A stretch of 64,000 bases of DNA from BD1-7 clade bacterium (GCA_902705865.1 CACSIO010000023.1:273690-337689), one strand, 5' to 3'; counted from the first letter of the stretch, positions 49,540 through 59,355 are shown. Numbers and translations are program-made. The notes: generated from the letters alone by a model not told the origin.

Positions 49540-50886
49540 ATGAAACTAAGCTCTGCTGCACACGCCCATGTCAGCACTACCATACGCCAACTGCAACGCA
49601 CAGTATCCGTTGCGGCACTGATTCTTCTTGCCGCTTGTAGCGGTGACTCTGATTTTTCCGGCAATTCCTATCTCAGTTCAGGTAACAACCCTGAACCTCA
49701 GTTGTTTGACAACGTCAATCGTTCTGACTTTCGCAATGCGGACGGCGCGGTATCCCCCCTCAGTCAAACATTGGCCAATTGCGTTATCATCGAGACATTT
49801 GAAGAGGTCTGCCCACTCAGCACACTGTCATTCATTGGCGCCCCCGCGACTCTGCCAACCAAACAACAGATTATGGATCGTCTGATCGTTTCGCATGATT
49901 GGATGGCCGACAATTTCTCACAGCTATTAGATCGAATGCCTGAAGACATGTATCGACTCTTTGGCAGCACGACCGCGATTGTTATTCACAGCCATATTCG
50001 TCCAGCGTTTTTCTTACCGGCAACCGGTGCGATTTATCTTGATCCGCAGTACTTATGGTTAACTGCAGCACAACGCAACACCATCTCAAACGAACAAGAC
50101 TACCGAGCCGGATTTGCCAGTCAGGTGGGCTTTGCTGATCTTGCAACCTATACCAAAAGCAATGGCTTTGCCTTTGGGGATTCAACAGCGGCCGTGAGAG
50201 GCGAGTCACCAACGCTATATGCGTTGTCGGCATTGCTGTTTCATGAGCTTGCACACGCTGCAGACCAATATCCATTAACATTAATTGCTGGTCGCGTTGA
50301 CGCCGATGTTCGCCCGTTTAACTTGATTAAAGATGATCAGGATACGTCCAGTGACTTAGACCGCAGCCTGCCGCTCAACAGCACAACCATGCGTCAAATC
50401 GGGCAGGTTCTGTTTCAAGGTGAAAAAGCATCATCAACGATTGCCGCACTCACAGCGGCAGAAGTTGGCAGTCACTTTGAAACCGACCGTGCCAGTGATA
50501 CTTACGCCTATAGCACCAAGTATGAAGATACTGCGATGCTGTTCGAAGAATTTATGATGAAGGTGCATTACAACGTTGATCGTGAACTGGCATTCGCAGA
50601 TCGCCTGACAAGCCAACCCGCTAATTGTCAGGACTACAACGTGACTTATCGCATCAGCAATCGCTATCAGGATGTGATTCAGCGCGTAGAGTTTGTCGTC
50701 GACAGATTACTTCCAGGTCATACCCATCAGTCATTTATGACTAACTTTCCGACCCGAGCAAATACTCTGATCTGCAAACCAGCACCGCAATCACGTCAGC
50801 TAGGCCATGAATCTGACGATGAAACAACCACAGAACCGGCATTGAACATCGAGGATGTGCTCAACAACACAACCCGCTGGCGCTAA
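49540..50886 (+). CDS. Lipoprotein with HExxH metallopeptidase-like motif
   Basis: A 448-aa precursor with a long signal peptide and lipobox LLAAC33SG. The Shine-Dalgarno is AAAGGGGAG. After an N-terminal region with two Cys comes LLFHELAHAADQYP, in which H235-E236-H239 form a zincin-type motif. A downstream acidic residue in AMLFEEFMMKVHYNVD could be the third ligand. The C-terminus is acidic and polar. I do not recognise the family. Asp rather than Ser at +2/+3 is absent (SG), so outer-membrane sorting is likely. Peptidase activity is inferred. Confidence 0.6.
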   Translation: MKLSSAAHAHVSTTIRQLQRTVSVAALILLAACSGDSDFSGNSYLSSGNNPEPQLFDNVNRSDFRNADGAVSPLSQTLANCVIIETFEEVCPLSTLSFIGAPATLPTKQQIMDRLIVSHDWMADNFSQLLDRMPEDMYRLFGSTTAIVIHSHIRPAFFLPATGAIYLDPQYLWLTAAQRNTISNEQDYRAGFASQVGFADLATYTKSNGFAFGDSTAAVRGESPTLYALSALLFHELAHAADQYPLTLIAGRVDADVRPFNLIKDDQDTSSDLDRSLPLNSTTMRQIGQVLFQGEKASSTIAALTAAEVGSHFETDRASDTYAYSTKYEDTAMLFEEFMMKVHYNVDRELAFADRLTSQPANCQDYNVTYRISNRYQDVIQRVEFVVDRLLPGHTHQSFMTNFPTRANTLICKPAPQSRQLGHESDDETTTEPALNIEDVLNNTTRWR

Positions 50887-50893
50887 AATACCC

Positions 50894-50916
50894 TGGCCGG
50901 CACAGACTGCCGGCCA
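50894..50916. other. GC-rich hairpin after the lipoprotein gene
   Basis: Perfect 9-base repeat TGGCCGGCA / TGCCGGCCA with a 5-base loop, 8 bases past the stop codon and with no T-run. Probably a transcript end or RNA-stabilising element. Confidence 0.45.
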
Positions 50917-51060
50917 TCCGCCCGTCGATTGCAGGGTCGTACCTCACACGTTTGTCTGACACTCTCCTCCGATCCATTCTGTTAACCTGATCGTATAACA
51001 CCTTGTGCTGAGATCGGGCTCTATGCCCGCAAAATAATAAAAACCAAAAACGGATTCATT

Positions 51061-51963
51061 ATGTCGACAGATACCCATGCGGCCCGGCCGTCAAAAACCG
51101 TTTCGATGGTTTGGATCATCATTGCTTACATTGCCTGTTGCGGTGCAGCAGCCCTCTGGCTCTATAACGGCCCGAGCACCGGTAGCTTGCTGTTAGACAG
51201 CTTTGTTGCCGATGTCATTGCCACCGTCGTTATTTTCATATTCAGTCGTGTCTTTAAAAATTCGAGTTTTTACGACGCCTACTGGAGTGTTATCCCGCCG
51301 CTGTTTTTACTGTATTGGTGGGATGTAGCCGGGCACGGTAATGAAACCCGCTACTTACTGATTTCTCTGGTGGTTTGGTACTGGGCTATTCGCCTAACGT
51401 GGAACTGGGCAAAACACTGGGAAGGCCTGAACCATGAAGATTGGCGCTATCCGATCGTGCGTGATCGATTCCCCAAACTTGCTATCTTCAGTGATTTTTT
51501 TGGCGTACATTTCTTCCCGACGGTGCAAGTCTTCCTCGGTTTGTTACCTGCCTATGCGTGTTTAACGTTGAGTCAGGCCGAGCCTGGCATACTCGACTAC
51601 ATCGCCACAGCAATCGGCATCACAGCAGTCACGATTCAACTGATCGCAGACCGCCAACTGCATCAGTTTATTGCCTACCGCAAGCCCGGGCAAATCATCG
51701 ATCAAGGGCTTTGGAGTTGGTCTCGTCACCCCAACTACTTCGGAGAAATCAGCTTCTGGGCCAGTCTTGCCTTGTTTGGTTTGGCCGCATGGCCACAGGG
51801 CTGGTGGTGGCAAATTATCGGCTTTGTTGCCATGTTAGTAATGTTTGTGACCGCCAGTATTCCATTGATGGAAACCCGCAGCCTTGAACGTCGGCCACAG
51901 TATCAAGACATTATCGACAGAGTATCTGTACTGGTGCCACTGCCACCAAAACCCAAGCGTTAG
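51061..51963 (+). CDS. DUF1295 membrane protein (steroid 5-alpha-reductase C-terminal-like)
   Basis: A 300-aa integral membrane protein with about seven helices. The family block is the C-terminal GLWSWSRHPNYFGEISFWASL, with ADRQLHQFIAYRK before it and SIPLMETRSLERR near the end. The fold is shared with isoprenylcysteine methyltransferases and sterol reductases, using SAM or NADPH, but the substrate is unknown. A perfect 7-base hairpin (51987-52005) separates it from the convergent gene. Confidence 0.85.
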   Translation: MSTDTHAARPSKTVSMVWIIIAYIACCGAAALWLYNGPSTGSLLLDSFVADVIATVVIFIFSRVFKNSSFYDAYWSVIPPLFLLYWWDVAGHGNETRYLLISLVVWYWAIRLTWNWAKHWEGLNHEDWRYPIVRDRFPKLAIFSDFFGVHFFPTVQVFLGLLPAYACLTLSQAEPGILDYIATAIGITAVTIQLIADRQLHQFIAYRKPGQIIDQGLWSWSRHPNYFGEISFWASLALFGLAAWPQGWWWQIIGFVAMLVMFVTASIPLMETRSLERRPQYQDIIDRVSVLVPLPPKPKR

Positions 51964-52081
51964 CTTGATCGCCGCTTAGGCCATGTGGGTGCTCTTGCAG
52001 CACCCGCTCTATATCCCTAACATCTTCCTAGCATCTCGTTCACCCGCAATCGTCCTCGCTGGTGTTCTTTATCAGCAAGGC

Positions 52082-53293
52082 TCAACGTGACGGGATTTGC
52101 AGAATCGGCATGTCGCCGCCCAATACAGACTGCAAATAATGTTGATGCGCCGGGAACGGAAAGTGCACTATTTGATAACCGTCGAATAACGCCAGTGTGA
52201 GCGTTAAGTTGAATAACATCAGGCCGACAAAAACCGCGGTAGCCAGCCATTGGTGACGAGAAGATAGCTGTATAGACGGGGCGTTTGACGAAGCCACGAT
52301 TAAAAACACCAAAAAGCTACTCATGATAACCTGGCTGTTAAAACGCGGAGCATCCCACGCGGCAATATGCAGCACCAGCGGCGCGTAACTTGCCAATATC
52401 GCCAGTACCTTGCTGATGCGAGACCGATTAAGCTGATGCATATACCCCATCGTCAGCGCCGAGATAAAAAACGCTGTCGGTAAGGCCGCCAGCGCACTGG
52501 CCATCAACCCGCCACGATAATTCACCGTTTGCCAATGGTCTTGCATGATCAGCAGATTGTCACCTACCACACGGTGCAACACATCATACGCATCTTGTCG
52601 CAACGTAATACCGTGTTGCTGCTGGGTCGCTGAGTAAAGTTGACTGACCGTTTCATAGGGCAAAACGGCATGCGAAACCGCATAGGTGAGCGCCACACAA
52701 ACCAAAGTGAACAGCGTCAAAAATACGACCTTGGCAGGCGTCGGGTGATCGTCCCAATCCAGATAAAACATCACAAACAACACGGGAAAATACAACACCA
52801 ATGCCGCCTCATGGGCTAACAGCGCTAACGGAAACAGCACCGATGCTAACGCAGCCTTCAACCGCCACCCTCGCACCGTTAAAACCAGTAAGGTCACTAA
52901 CAATCCCAAATGATCAAAGTAACCGACGGTATGGGTCAACATCACCAGCGCCACGCTAGTCGCAAACATCAAAACGCAGAATGCTCGGTAAATATCCCCA
53001 TCACGCAATGCGCGCCCCGCCAAATGAATGAGTAGTATCAAAATGGCGATAACGACAGTAAATGAGAATATGCAGAAAAACACATACGACAGCATGACCG
53101 GCGCATCAACATAGCGAATGAGCTCACCGATTAAACCGCGTTTCACGAAGCCAGCGTCGTAATTAAACAGGTAGTGGGTGTATGACCATAGATTCGGAAA
53201 CCGCAGGCCCTTCAATGCCGAGTAAACCATCAACAACGCTGCCATCACCAACACGCTGCGATTGGAATCTGCAAACCATCGTTGTCGCTGCAT
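52082..53293 (-). CDS. Polytopic inner-membrane protein, unknown function
   Basis: About 403 aa with some nine or ten hydrophobic helices. The first loop has YLFNYDAGFVKRGLIGELIRY, a pattern that recurs in uncharacterised surface-polysaccharide-type membrane proteins. A second notable segment is THTVGYFDHLG in a loop. I cannot name the family. I chose ATG 53293; a GTG one codon earlier is also open. It follows the GT-C-like gene, probably in one transcript. Confidence 0.6.
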   Translation of the reverse strand: MQRQRWFADSNRSVLVMAALLMVYSALKGLRFPNLWSYTHYLFNYDAGFVKRGLIGELIRYVDAPVMLSYVFFCIFSFTVVIAILILLIHLAGRALRDGDIYRAFCVLMFATSVALVMLTHTVGYFDHLGLLVTLLVLTVRGWRLKAALASVLFPLALLAHEAALVLYFPVLFVMFYLDWDDHPTPAKVVFLTLFTLVCVALTYAVSHAVLPYETVSQLYSATQQQHGITLRQDAYDVLHRVVGDNLLIMQDHWQTVNYRGGLMASALAALPTAFFISALTMGYMHQLNRSRISKVLAILASYAPLVLHIAAWDAPRFNSQVIMSSFLVFLIVASSNAPSIQLSSRHQWLATAVFVGLMLFNLTLTLALFDGYQIVHFPFPAHQHYLQSVLGGDMPILQIPSR

Positions 53294-53371
53294 CACACGG
53301 CCATCCTATTCAAGGCAAGTTAGCGCATTGCATCGTCGGTCAATGCGCCTAGCCGGCGCTATCAAACGCCA

Positions 53372-54985
53372 TTAACGCGGCTGAGTTTGAGCCGGTTTTT
53401 CTGCATCAAAGCGAGTACCTTCTGGCAGAGTTTCGGCAAAGGTCTGCCAGCGTTGCAAGATATCCGCATGTGTTGATGCCGATGTCGCAAAAATAGACAC
53501 GGGGAACCACGCCGTAATCGGAATACCCGTAACCGTCAGCTCACCGACTTTCTGCCACTGTGGCGGTACTGTCTCGAACCAAACCGCATTGTGATAAATC
53601 ATCGCCATCTCGACCTGATGTTTGTCACCCAATTCGGCCATCCAATCCGGTGATGTAGCACTCTTACGCAGCACCCGCGCCTCGGAGGAGGCTAATCCCC
53701 ATAAATCCAACACATACTCATCGTTGGTAAAACTGGTCAGCCCCAAATCATTGACCGCCACCGGCTTTTGCCACATCTCATTAAGGAATCGCTGCATTTG
53801 ATATTGTTGATGATAAATATTGGCGCCTGCTAACGGTGTCGTAGCGATTGCTGCGGTGTGTTCCAACCCGCTAAAGACGGCACAGGTTATCAGTAGGCCT
53901 TTGGTGAATCGTTTTTCACCACGAGAAACGTCAGGTAGCATGGGCACACAATAGAGGTAAAACAATAATGCCAGTGTTGAGATCCACAGATACAACTCGT
54001 ACCGGAAGTACCACCCCATTCGTGCGGCTAACAGGTGCCCCGAAATGGCCAAACCAAACGCCAGCATCAGTCGGCGTTTATTGGCAGAAACCGATCGAAA
54101 CCAAGCTGTATGAAAAAATAACAGGGCGCATATCAAAAGGGCCGGGCCTTTAAATGAATGTAAATTACGCCAAAGGTTGAACGCCAATTTGCTAACACCA
54201 CTGGCGGCGACATCCGCTTTGGCTAACACCGAATCCGGTAGATAGCTCAGCCCCTGACTCAGCAAAAACGCCGAGTAACCCGCCAGACAGGCAACAATCA
54301 ATAGCCCGGTAACAATACTGGCCAACGCACGACCGGCGAACAACAAATAAAGCAGGGCGGCACCGGCAACCACAATACTTTCAAAGCGCACCAATGGCAG
54401 CAAAACAATCGCCAGCCATATCCAGCGTGGTACCTTGTGTGTTTGCACATGCTCGATCAAGCCGGAAACAATCATCAACGCCAGCAACATCTGCAGCAGA
54501 TGCTCCATGCCGGTGAAGATTAACCCCACCAGATTTGCCAGCAAAACAGCTAATATCAATATGCCCGTACGGGTCTTCTCACTAAAAGCACCTACCTGCC
54601 GCTCAGCTTCAACCTGACCCAACAAGCGCGCCAAAAACACCAAGCATCCACTGGCCAGTACCACATTCATCAATAACACAGCGTAACCGGCCGCCGGCAG
54701 CATGCTCAAAGGGGCTAACAGTAGGGGCCAAATAACCGACGATGATGGCGCCGAAGCCTCGCTCAAATTAACGCCATAATGGCCTTGCCAGATATTCTCA
54801 GCCAATGCCAAATGGATGTAGGGATCGTCCAATGTAAAAATAAAGGTGCCGCCGGTTAGCCACAAGGTAACAGCAACTTCACCGGCAACCAGCGCCAGCA
54901 AAACGATCCATGCGCGCAATAACGCAGATTTTAGGGGGAAGGCGGTATAAACAGGGGCTTGGCGCAAATCCATCGTTATTATCAT
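53372..54985 (-). CDS. GT-C-like polytopic membrane protein
   Basis: About 537 aa with roughly ten helices. After the first helix comes TFIFTLDDPYIHLALAENI then GHYGVN and SAPSSSVIWP. An acidic pair (DD) in the first periplasmic loop is typical of GT-C glycosyltransferases that use lipid-linked sugars. A non-membrane C-terminal part (about 420-537) has MYRF-like alternation and VNDLGLTSF. Likely a sugar transferase of the envelope; donor and acceptor are unknown. ATG 54973 is an alternative start. Confidence 0.6.
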   Translation of the reverse strand: MIITMDLRQAPVYTAFPLKSALLRAWIVLLALVAGEVAVTLWLTGGTFIFTLDDPYIHLALAENIWQGHYGVNLSEASAPSSSVIWPLLLAPLSMLPAAGYAVLLMNVVLASGCLVFLARLLGQVEAERQVGAFSEKTRTGILILAVLLANLVGLIFTGMEHLLQMLLALMIVSGLIEHVQTHKVPRWIWLAIVLLPLVRFESIVVAGAALLYLLFAGRALASIVTGLLIVACLAGYSAFLLSQGLSYLPDSVLAKADVAASGVSKLAFNLWRNLHSFKGPALLICALLFFHTAWFRSVSANKRRLMLAFGLAISGHLLAARMGWYFRYELYLWISTLALLFYLYCVPMLPDVSRGEKRFTKGLLITCAVFSGLEHTAAIATTPLAGANIYHQQYQMQRFLNEMWQKPVAVNDLGLTSFTNDEYVLDLWGLASSEARVLRKSATSPDWMAELGDKHQVEMAMIYHNAVWFETVPPQWQKVGELTVTGIPITAWFPVSIFATSASTHADILQRWQTFAETLPEGTRFDAEKPAQTQPR

Positions 54986-55113
54986 TATTGGAAGTTTTCG
55001 CCATTATAGGCAAAGCCGGAAGCAGAAAACAGCAGGCTCAACACCAGTAGAGCAACAAAGCGGGCAATTTATCTGACTCTTCGTCAACCACCCGCAGACG
55101 GCAGTATCATGAA

Positions 55114-56199
55114 TTAGATAACAATGCCCTGCGCTTGCTGATTTGCCCATACGCGACGCCGATTCCCCATTAAATAGGTCATCAGCAACCGGGGTAACAA
55201 AATAGCAACGATAATGCCGCCACATACCGCATAACCCACCAGCGTTTGCAGCACTGCTGACACGGTAATCAATACCAAAATGGCGAATACACACGGCAGC
55301 CCGGCTTGCCATATCGGTGTGTCCGTCTCGTCATAAGCCATATAGTCTGGCAGATAGTGCTTAATCTGCTCCAGGGCATGTTTTTTGTGGGCTTGATTCA
55401 TAAACCGAATGGCATGCCGCTCTGCTTGGTAAGCGATATCCAACTGACGGCTACGATCAGACGTACTGAGGCGAGTAATTTCTTCCAACGGTAGATCTCG
55501 AAAATACGACGAATGACTCAGTAGTCGCAGGCTGTTGCAATCAACTCCCCGCTGATAAGCACGCCTGACTTTATCGATTTGTTTAGGGTCGATATCAAAG
55601 TAATACAAAGTACCGCGATGCAGAAACACTACTTGGCGTTGTTCAACGTCCAACCACGAGTGTTCGGTGTAAAACCCCTCATGCATGATGTCATCGTGAG
55701 TTTTGAGTGAAAAATACATCAGCATAAAGTAAAACAGCAAACCACCCACAAGACTGAATGGCAAAACACTTAACAGGGTATTCCCCCAAGAATGACGGCT
55801 TTGATAATTGTCTAACGTATCGTTGAGAGAGGGGTTCGAGCGGCTGACAACCAGTGGGATATGCCCACCAACCTGATAACTGCGGTAGGCTTTCTCAGTG
55901 ATACGTACACGACTGACAAAACCGGATTCAGCACGCACATCGTCGTGATGGAATCGGTAGACCAGATAAAACTCCTCCTGGCGCCGGCCGGTTCCCTGAT
56001 GCTTGCCGTCCGCAAAGTCTGAACGTAGCTGCACGACTTCGCCATAGAGGTGATCCACTTGCGTTGGCCAATCCAATGGTTGCCAAGTAGCAAAGCGGAA
56101 AAACAAACAGCCTATCAACGTCACCGCAATAGTAACGATACCGGCCAGCCATCGTGCATGGCGCCGCCATCGCCCCCATGGAGATGGTATGTTTGTCAT
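55114..56199 (-). CDS. DUF3592-like membrane protein
   Basis: A 361-aa protein with one N-terminal helix, a central helix (about 145-165) and two near the C-terminus. The segment between the first two helices is a small beta-rich module (VVQLRSDFADG ... EEFYLVYRFHHDD ... GFVSRVRI ... VGGHIPLVVSRSNP) resembling DUF3592. A cytosolic part (about 170-310) follows. Function unknown. Two adjacent palindromes lie 27-54 bases upstream of its start. Confidence 0.55.
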   Translation of the reverse strand: MTNIPSPWGRWRRHARWLAGIVTIAVTLIGCLFFRFATWQPLDWPTQVDHLYGEVVQLRSDFADGKHQGTGRRQEEFYLVYRFHHDDVRAESGFVSRVRITEKAYRSYQVGGHIPLVVSRSNPSLNDTLDNYQSRHSWGNTLLSVLPFSLVGGLLFYFMLMYFSLKTHDDIMHEGFYTEHSWLDVEQRQVVFLHRGTLYYFDIDPKQIDKVRRAYQRGVDCNSLRLLSHSSYFRDLPLEEITRLSTSDRSRQLDIAYQAERHAIRFMNQAHKKHALEQIKHYLPDYMAYDETDTPIWQAGLPCVFAILVLITVSAVLQTLVGYAVCGGIIVAILLPRLLMTYLMGNRRRVWANQQAQGIVI

Positions 56200-56547
56200 G
56201 GTTCGCCCCTAATTCGTCCTTAAAAATGCGTTAAACGCATGTAAATCCTTTACAAATTTATAACACCACAACTCTGCAAAGAAAAACAGACCGTATTAGA
56301 AGATGATCTAAGCAGCACGCGCACGTTCAGGCTTCGCTATAAACTCCAAAATCGGCGAATAGACGCCGGATTGCGAAACACGTTGCATCTCAGCGTACCA
56401 GCGGCACGTTTTAACATGGATAGTTCGCCACCAAACTCTTATACTGGATCGACGACCTTGTTTTTGTGCCTAGGATTACGGCACACCGCATCGGTACATA
56501 CGTCGATACAATAATTAGCCATGAAAATGAGTTCAGGAGTTTCTCAC
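56200..56547. other. 348-bp divergent intergenic region
   Basis: Lies between the DUF3592-like gene and the barrel gene. Apart from the twin palindromes it shows no recognisable gene; an ATG at 56521 that is in frame with the barrel gene lacks a Shine-Dalgarno. Confidence 0.4.
56226..56253 (-). promoter_or_regulatory. Twin palindromes upstream of the DUF3592-like gene
   Basis: ATGCGTT-A-AACGCAT (56226-56240) and GTAAA-TCC-TTTAC (56241-56253) abut each other just upstream of the minus-strand gene. Their position suits an operator or a structured leader. No matching regulator is known to me. Confidence 0.35.
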
Positions 56548-57084
56548 GTGAACAGAAAATGGGGCCCCATACTCGGCCTTGCTTTGTTATGCAGCAACGC
56601 CTCAGCACAAGAGTCTTCGGACAGCGGCTTTCATTTCAGCCCCTACATCGGTCTGGATGCACAATTCAACTTTGTGAATATCAGTGATGAGAGCTTCTTG
56701 CCAATCGGCAGTCGTCTGCGTTTAGGTGCCTACTTTTGGGAAACTATCGGCGTTGAAGCCACTGGCGCATTTGGCCTGAAATCGTCTGAAGATGTCGGTG
56801 TCGAAGTCAGCCTCGATAGCGCATATTCCGTCAACATACGTTGGGAATCCCCCGATGCCGAAGGGCTTAGTGCCTATCTGTTGACTGGCTACGCGTGGAA
56901 CGAGCTGAACGTCAAAAACAACAACAGCTACCCAGGTTCAACCACACTCAAAGGCCCAAATGTCGGCTTTGGTGTGAAAGAGCTCTATGGCGACTGGGGG
57001 CTATTTATCGAATTCAGCCGTCAGTTCAGCAAAGATGATGTCAGAATTGATTCACTCAATCTCGGCACCCAGTACCAGTTTTAG
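56548..57084 (+). CDS. Small outer-membrane beta-barrel protein
   Basis: About 178 aa. I chose GTG 56548 because CAGGAG lies 8 bases before it and the product then begins with a standard signal peptide (NRKWGPILGLALLCSNASA before QESS); ATG 56521 lacks such a site. Strands include FHFSPYIGLDAQFNFVNI, YSVNIRWESP and LSAYLLTGYAWNEL, and the last strand ends in Phe (LGTQYQF). Eight strands fit. It is followed after about 11 bases by a lipoprotein gene, probably co-transcribed. Confidence 0.72.
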   Translation: MNRKWGPILGLALLCSNASAQESSDSGFHFSPYIGLDAQFNFVNISDESFLPIGSRLRLGAYFWETIGVEATGAFGLKSSEDVGVEVSLDSAYSVNIRWESPDAEGLSAYLLTGYAWNELNVKNNNSYPGSTTLKGPNVGFGVKELYGDWGLFIEFSRQFSKDDVRIDSLNLGTQYQF

Positions 57085-57095
57085 GAGTAATGGAC

Positions 57096-58391
57096 ATGGC
57101 TGAGCGCGTTAAACATTCCTTGCAGCTATTGATGGCATTTTGTGTTGCCCTGCTAATCACAGCTTGCGAAGGCGATACCCGCGAAATCGTTAATGCGGTT
57201 GATGTGGGTCGTTTGAATTTGGTCAGTATTCAGATCGACAACCCTTCTAACGGCAGTGTTATACCGCTGAATACATCTCGTCAAATTCAAGTAAGCGGTA
57301 CCAACAAGGACGGAACATCAGGCATTAACTTGCCATCAACACCACTGTTCAGAAGCTCTGACACATCAGTGGTTTCCGTATCACGCGGTGGCGAGATAAG
57401 CGCGTTAAAAACAGGCGATGCAACTCTTCAGGCTCTATATGGCGGACTGACTGCATCTATTGATGTGTCAGTCGACGTGTTAACCGCAATCAGAGTTGAA
57501 GGCAATCAAATGCCCGATGTTTGCCGGACAACCACAGACTTAAGAGCGATAGGCATTTTCGAAACCGGTGATGAATCAGACATTACGACTGAAGTTACTT
57601 GGTCCGCATCATCTAATGCGCGTGTTGAACCACTTACCAATGGCGTTGAATTCGCAGTTAGAGACACTGAGCAAGCCACCCTAACAGCAACCTCACAAGG
57701 CATTACAAATTTTCTCAACGTTGACGGCCAGCCAACCATTGAACAAATAACAGTAACGGCGGAGAACGAGCAACCTGATCAAGAACCTACGGTTGCAGTT
57801 GGCTCAAATCTACAATTCAATGCCTCGGCTACATGGGCAGACAATGTAGCTCAGCCAGTTACTCAGAATATTACCTGGAGCACGGAAAACGGCAATGCGA
57901 CGATCGCCCAAACAGGCATCGCTACCGGTGTTAGCCAAGGGGCCGAAGTTGCAAGTGGTGTTTGTGGTGATGACCTAGCAACAGGAACACGGCAGTTTAT
58001 CGTTGTGCCTCGTCCGACAGTTCAACGAATCGAGTTTTTTGATCCGACACAGGGTAACGTTAATAACCCTGATGCCCGGGTTACCGTTACATTCCGAATT
58101 GATGCCGGTCAAAACCCTGAATTCTTGCGCTCTAGAGTACTATTTACAAATGGTACTTTTGAAGACGTAACAGAGGGCACTAATTGGACCTCAACAGACG
58201 ATGCTGTTGTTTTTGTTGGTAATACTGCGCAAGATCAGGACCCTGTGCCGGATCGTGATCAGAAGGGTGCACTAACGGGTGAGAGCGCAACGACCGGGGT
58301 AAGAATAGATATCGAATACTCTGACGGCGGTACCGAACCCTTCCGTGCAAACTTGCAGATCATTGTAAACGGGGCTGGGTCGGGTACCTAG
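57096..58391 (+). CDS. Lipoprotein with Ig-like (Big_2-type) domains
   Basis: About 431 aa with lipobox LLITACEGD. The following region has bacterial Ig-like repeats: VSIQIDNPSNGSVIPLNTSRQIQVSGTNKDG with SSDTSVVSVSRGGEISALKTGDATL is a clear Big_2 unit. Further units start near IEQITVTAENE and VQRIEFFDP. I preferred ATG 57096, 8 bases after AGGAG, over ATG 57090, which lies too close. Ig-like units usually mediate adhesion or binding. It pairs with the barrel gene upstream. Confidence 0.72.
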   Translation: MAERVKHSLQLLMAFCVALLITACEGDTREIVNAVDVGRLNLVSIQIDNPSNGSVIPLNTSRQIQVSGTNKDGTSGINLPSTPLFRSSDTSVVSVSRGGEISALKTGDATLQALYGGLTASIDVSVDVLTAIRVEGNQMPDVCRTTTDLRAIGIFETGDESDITTEVTWSASSNARVEPLTNGVEFAVRDTEQATLTATSQGITNFLNVDGQPTIEQITVTAENEQPDQEPTVAVGSNLQFNASATWADNVAQPVTQNITWSTENGNATIAQTGIATGVSQGAEVASGVCGDDLATGTRQFIVVPRPTVQRIEFFDPTQGNVNNPDARVTVTFRIDAGQNPEFLRSRVLFTNGTFEDVTEGTNWTSTDDAVVFVGNTAQDQDPVPDRDQKGALTGESATTGVRIDIEYSDGGTEPFRANLQIIVNGAGSGT

Positions 58392-58407
58392 TGTTTCGTA
58401 CGCAGGC

Positions 58408-59313
58408 CTAACGCACCAACATGGCAGCGCCAAACACGCCGGCGCTGTCTCCCAACACAGGCCTTACCAGCGGGGTTTCAAAGCGCGGGTTAAACAGCGT
58501 TCGCAAGATTGCCTTGCCACCAAGTTGATATAACGCCGTTACGTTACTCACACCGCCGCCAATCACAATCACATCCGGATCCAGTACATTCACTACCGGC
58601 GCCAATGCTTCGCCAAAACGATCAACCAGGTAGTTGATGGTATGTATCGCAGTCTGTTCGCCAGCATCCGCACGTAAAACGATGTCCGCTAAACGCCGGT
58701 CTTCGCCAGTCTTACGACGATAGTATCGCTCAATCGCCGGGCCTGAAATCACAGTTTCAACGCAACCCTGACGACCGCAGTAACAATCATCGCCCCCCGG
58801 CTCAAGGCAGTTATGACCCCATTCACCAGCAATGCCATGTCGGCCGCTTAATACGTTGCCATCAACAACAATACCTGAGCCCACGCCAGTACCCAAAATC
58901 AAACCAAGTACCACTTTCGCTGTTGGATATTGTTGTTTAACTGCACCAAGATGCGTTTCAGCTAGGGCAAAACAATTGGCGTCGTTAGCCATCGTTACGG
59001 GGACTTGGAGATGTTCGGCGAGGTCTATATCCAACGGCTGGCCGTTTAATTCGGTGGTATTACAGTTTTTCATCAACCCCGATTGAGGCGATAGCGTGCC
59101 AGGTGTGGCAACGCCTACGGCCTCAGGCGTGAGGCCAACGTTTTTTTTGCAGTGGGCAACCAACAGATCCATCTGTCGAAGAATATGGGTGTAACCCTGA
59201 TTACGTTCCGTGGCAATGCGTTCGCGGATCAAGCACTCACCCGTCTGGGCATGCATAACAGCACATTCGATCTTGGTTCCGCCCAGATCGATGCCCCACA
59301 GAAATTCCGACAT
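58408..59313 (-). CDS. ROK-family sugar kinase (Mak/NagK-like)
   Basis: A 301-aa cytosolic kinase. The phosphate loop is GIDLGGTKIECAVM, the catalytic region MANDANCFALAET contains the base Asp, GLILGTGVGSGIVV follows, and the zinc site GHNCLEPGGDDCYCGRQGCVET is intact. Substrate could be fructose, glucose or N-acetylglucosamine; the sequence alone does not decide. It lies convergent with the Ig-like lipoprotein gene, 16 bases apart. Confidence 0.88.
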   Translation of the reverse strand: MSEFLWGIDLGGTKIECAVMHAQTGECLIRERIATERNQGYTHILRQMDLLVAHCKKNVGLTPEAVGVATPGTLSPQSGLMKNCNTTELNGQPLDIDLAEHLQVPVTMANDANCFALAETHLGAVKQQYPTAKVVLGLILGTGVGSGIVVDGNVLSGRHGIAGEWGHNCLEPGGDDCYCGRQGCVETVISGPAIERYYRRKTGEDRRLADIVLRADAGEQTAIHTINYLVDRFGEALAPVVNVLDPDVIVIGGGVSNVTALYQLGGKAILRTLFNPRFETPLVRPVLGDSAGVFGAAMLVR

Positions 59314-59355
59314 GTTGGTGTGTCCCTGACTGACGCGTTAGTAGAATCTAACGAA

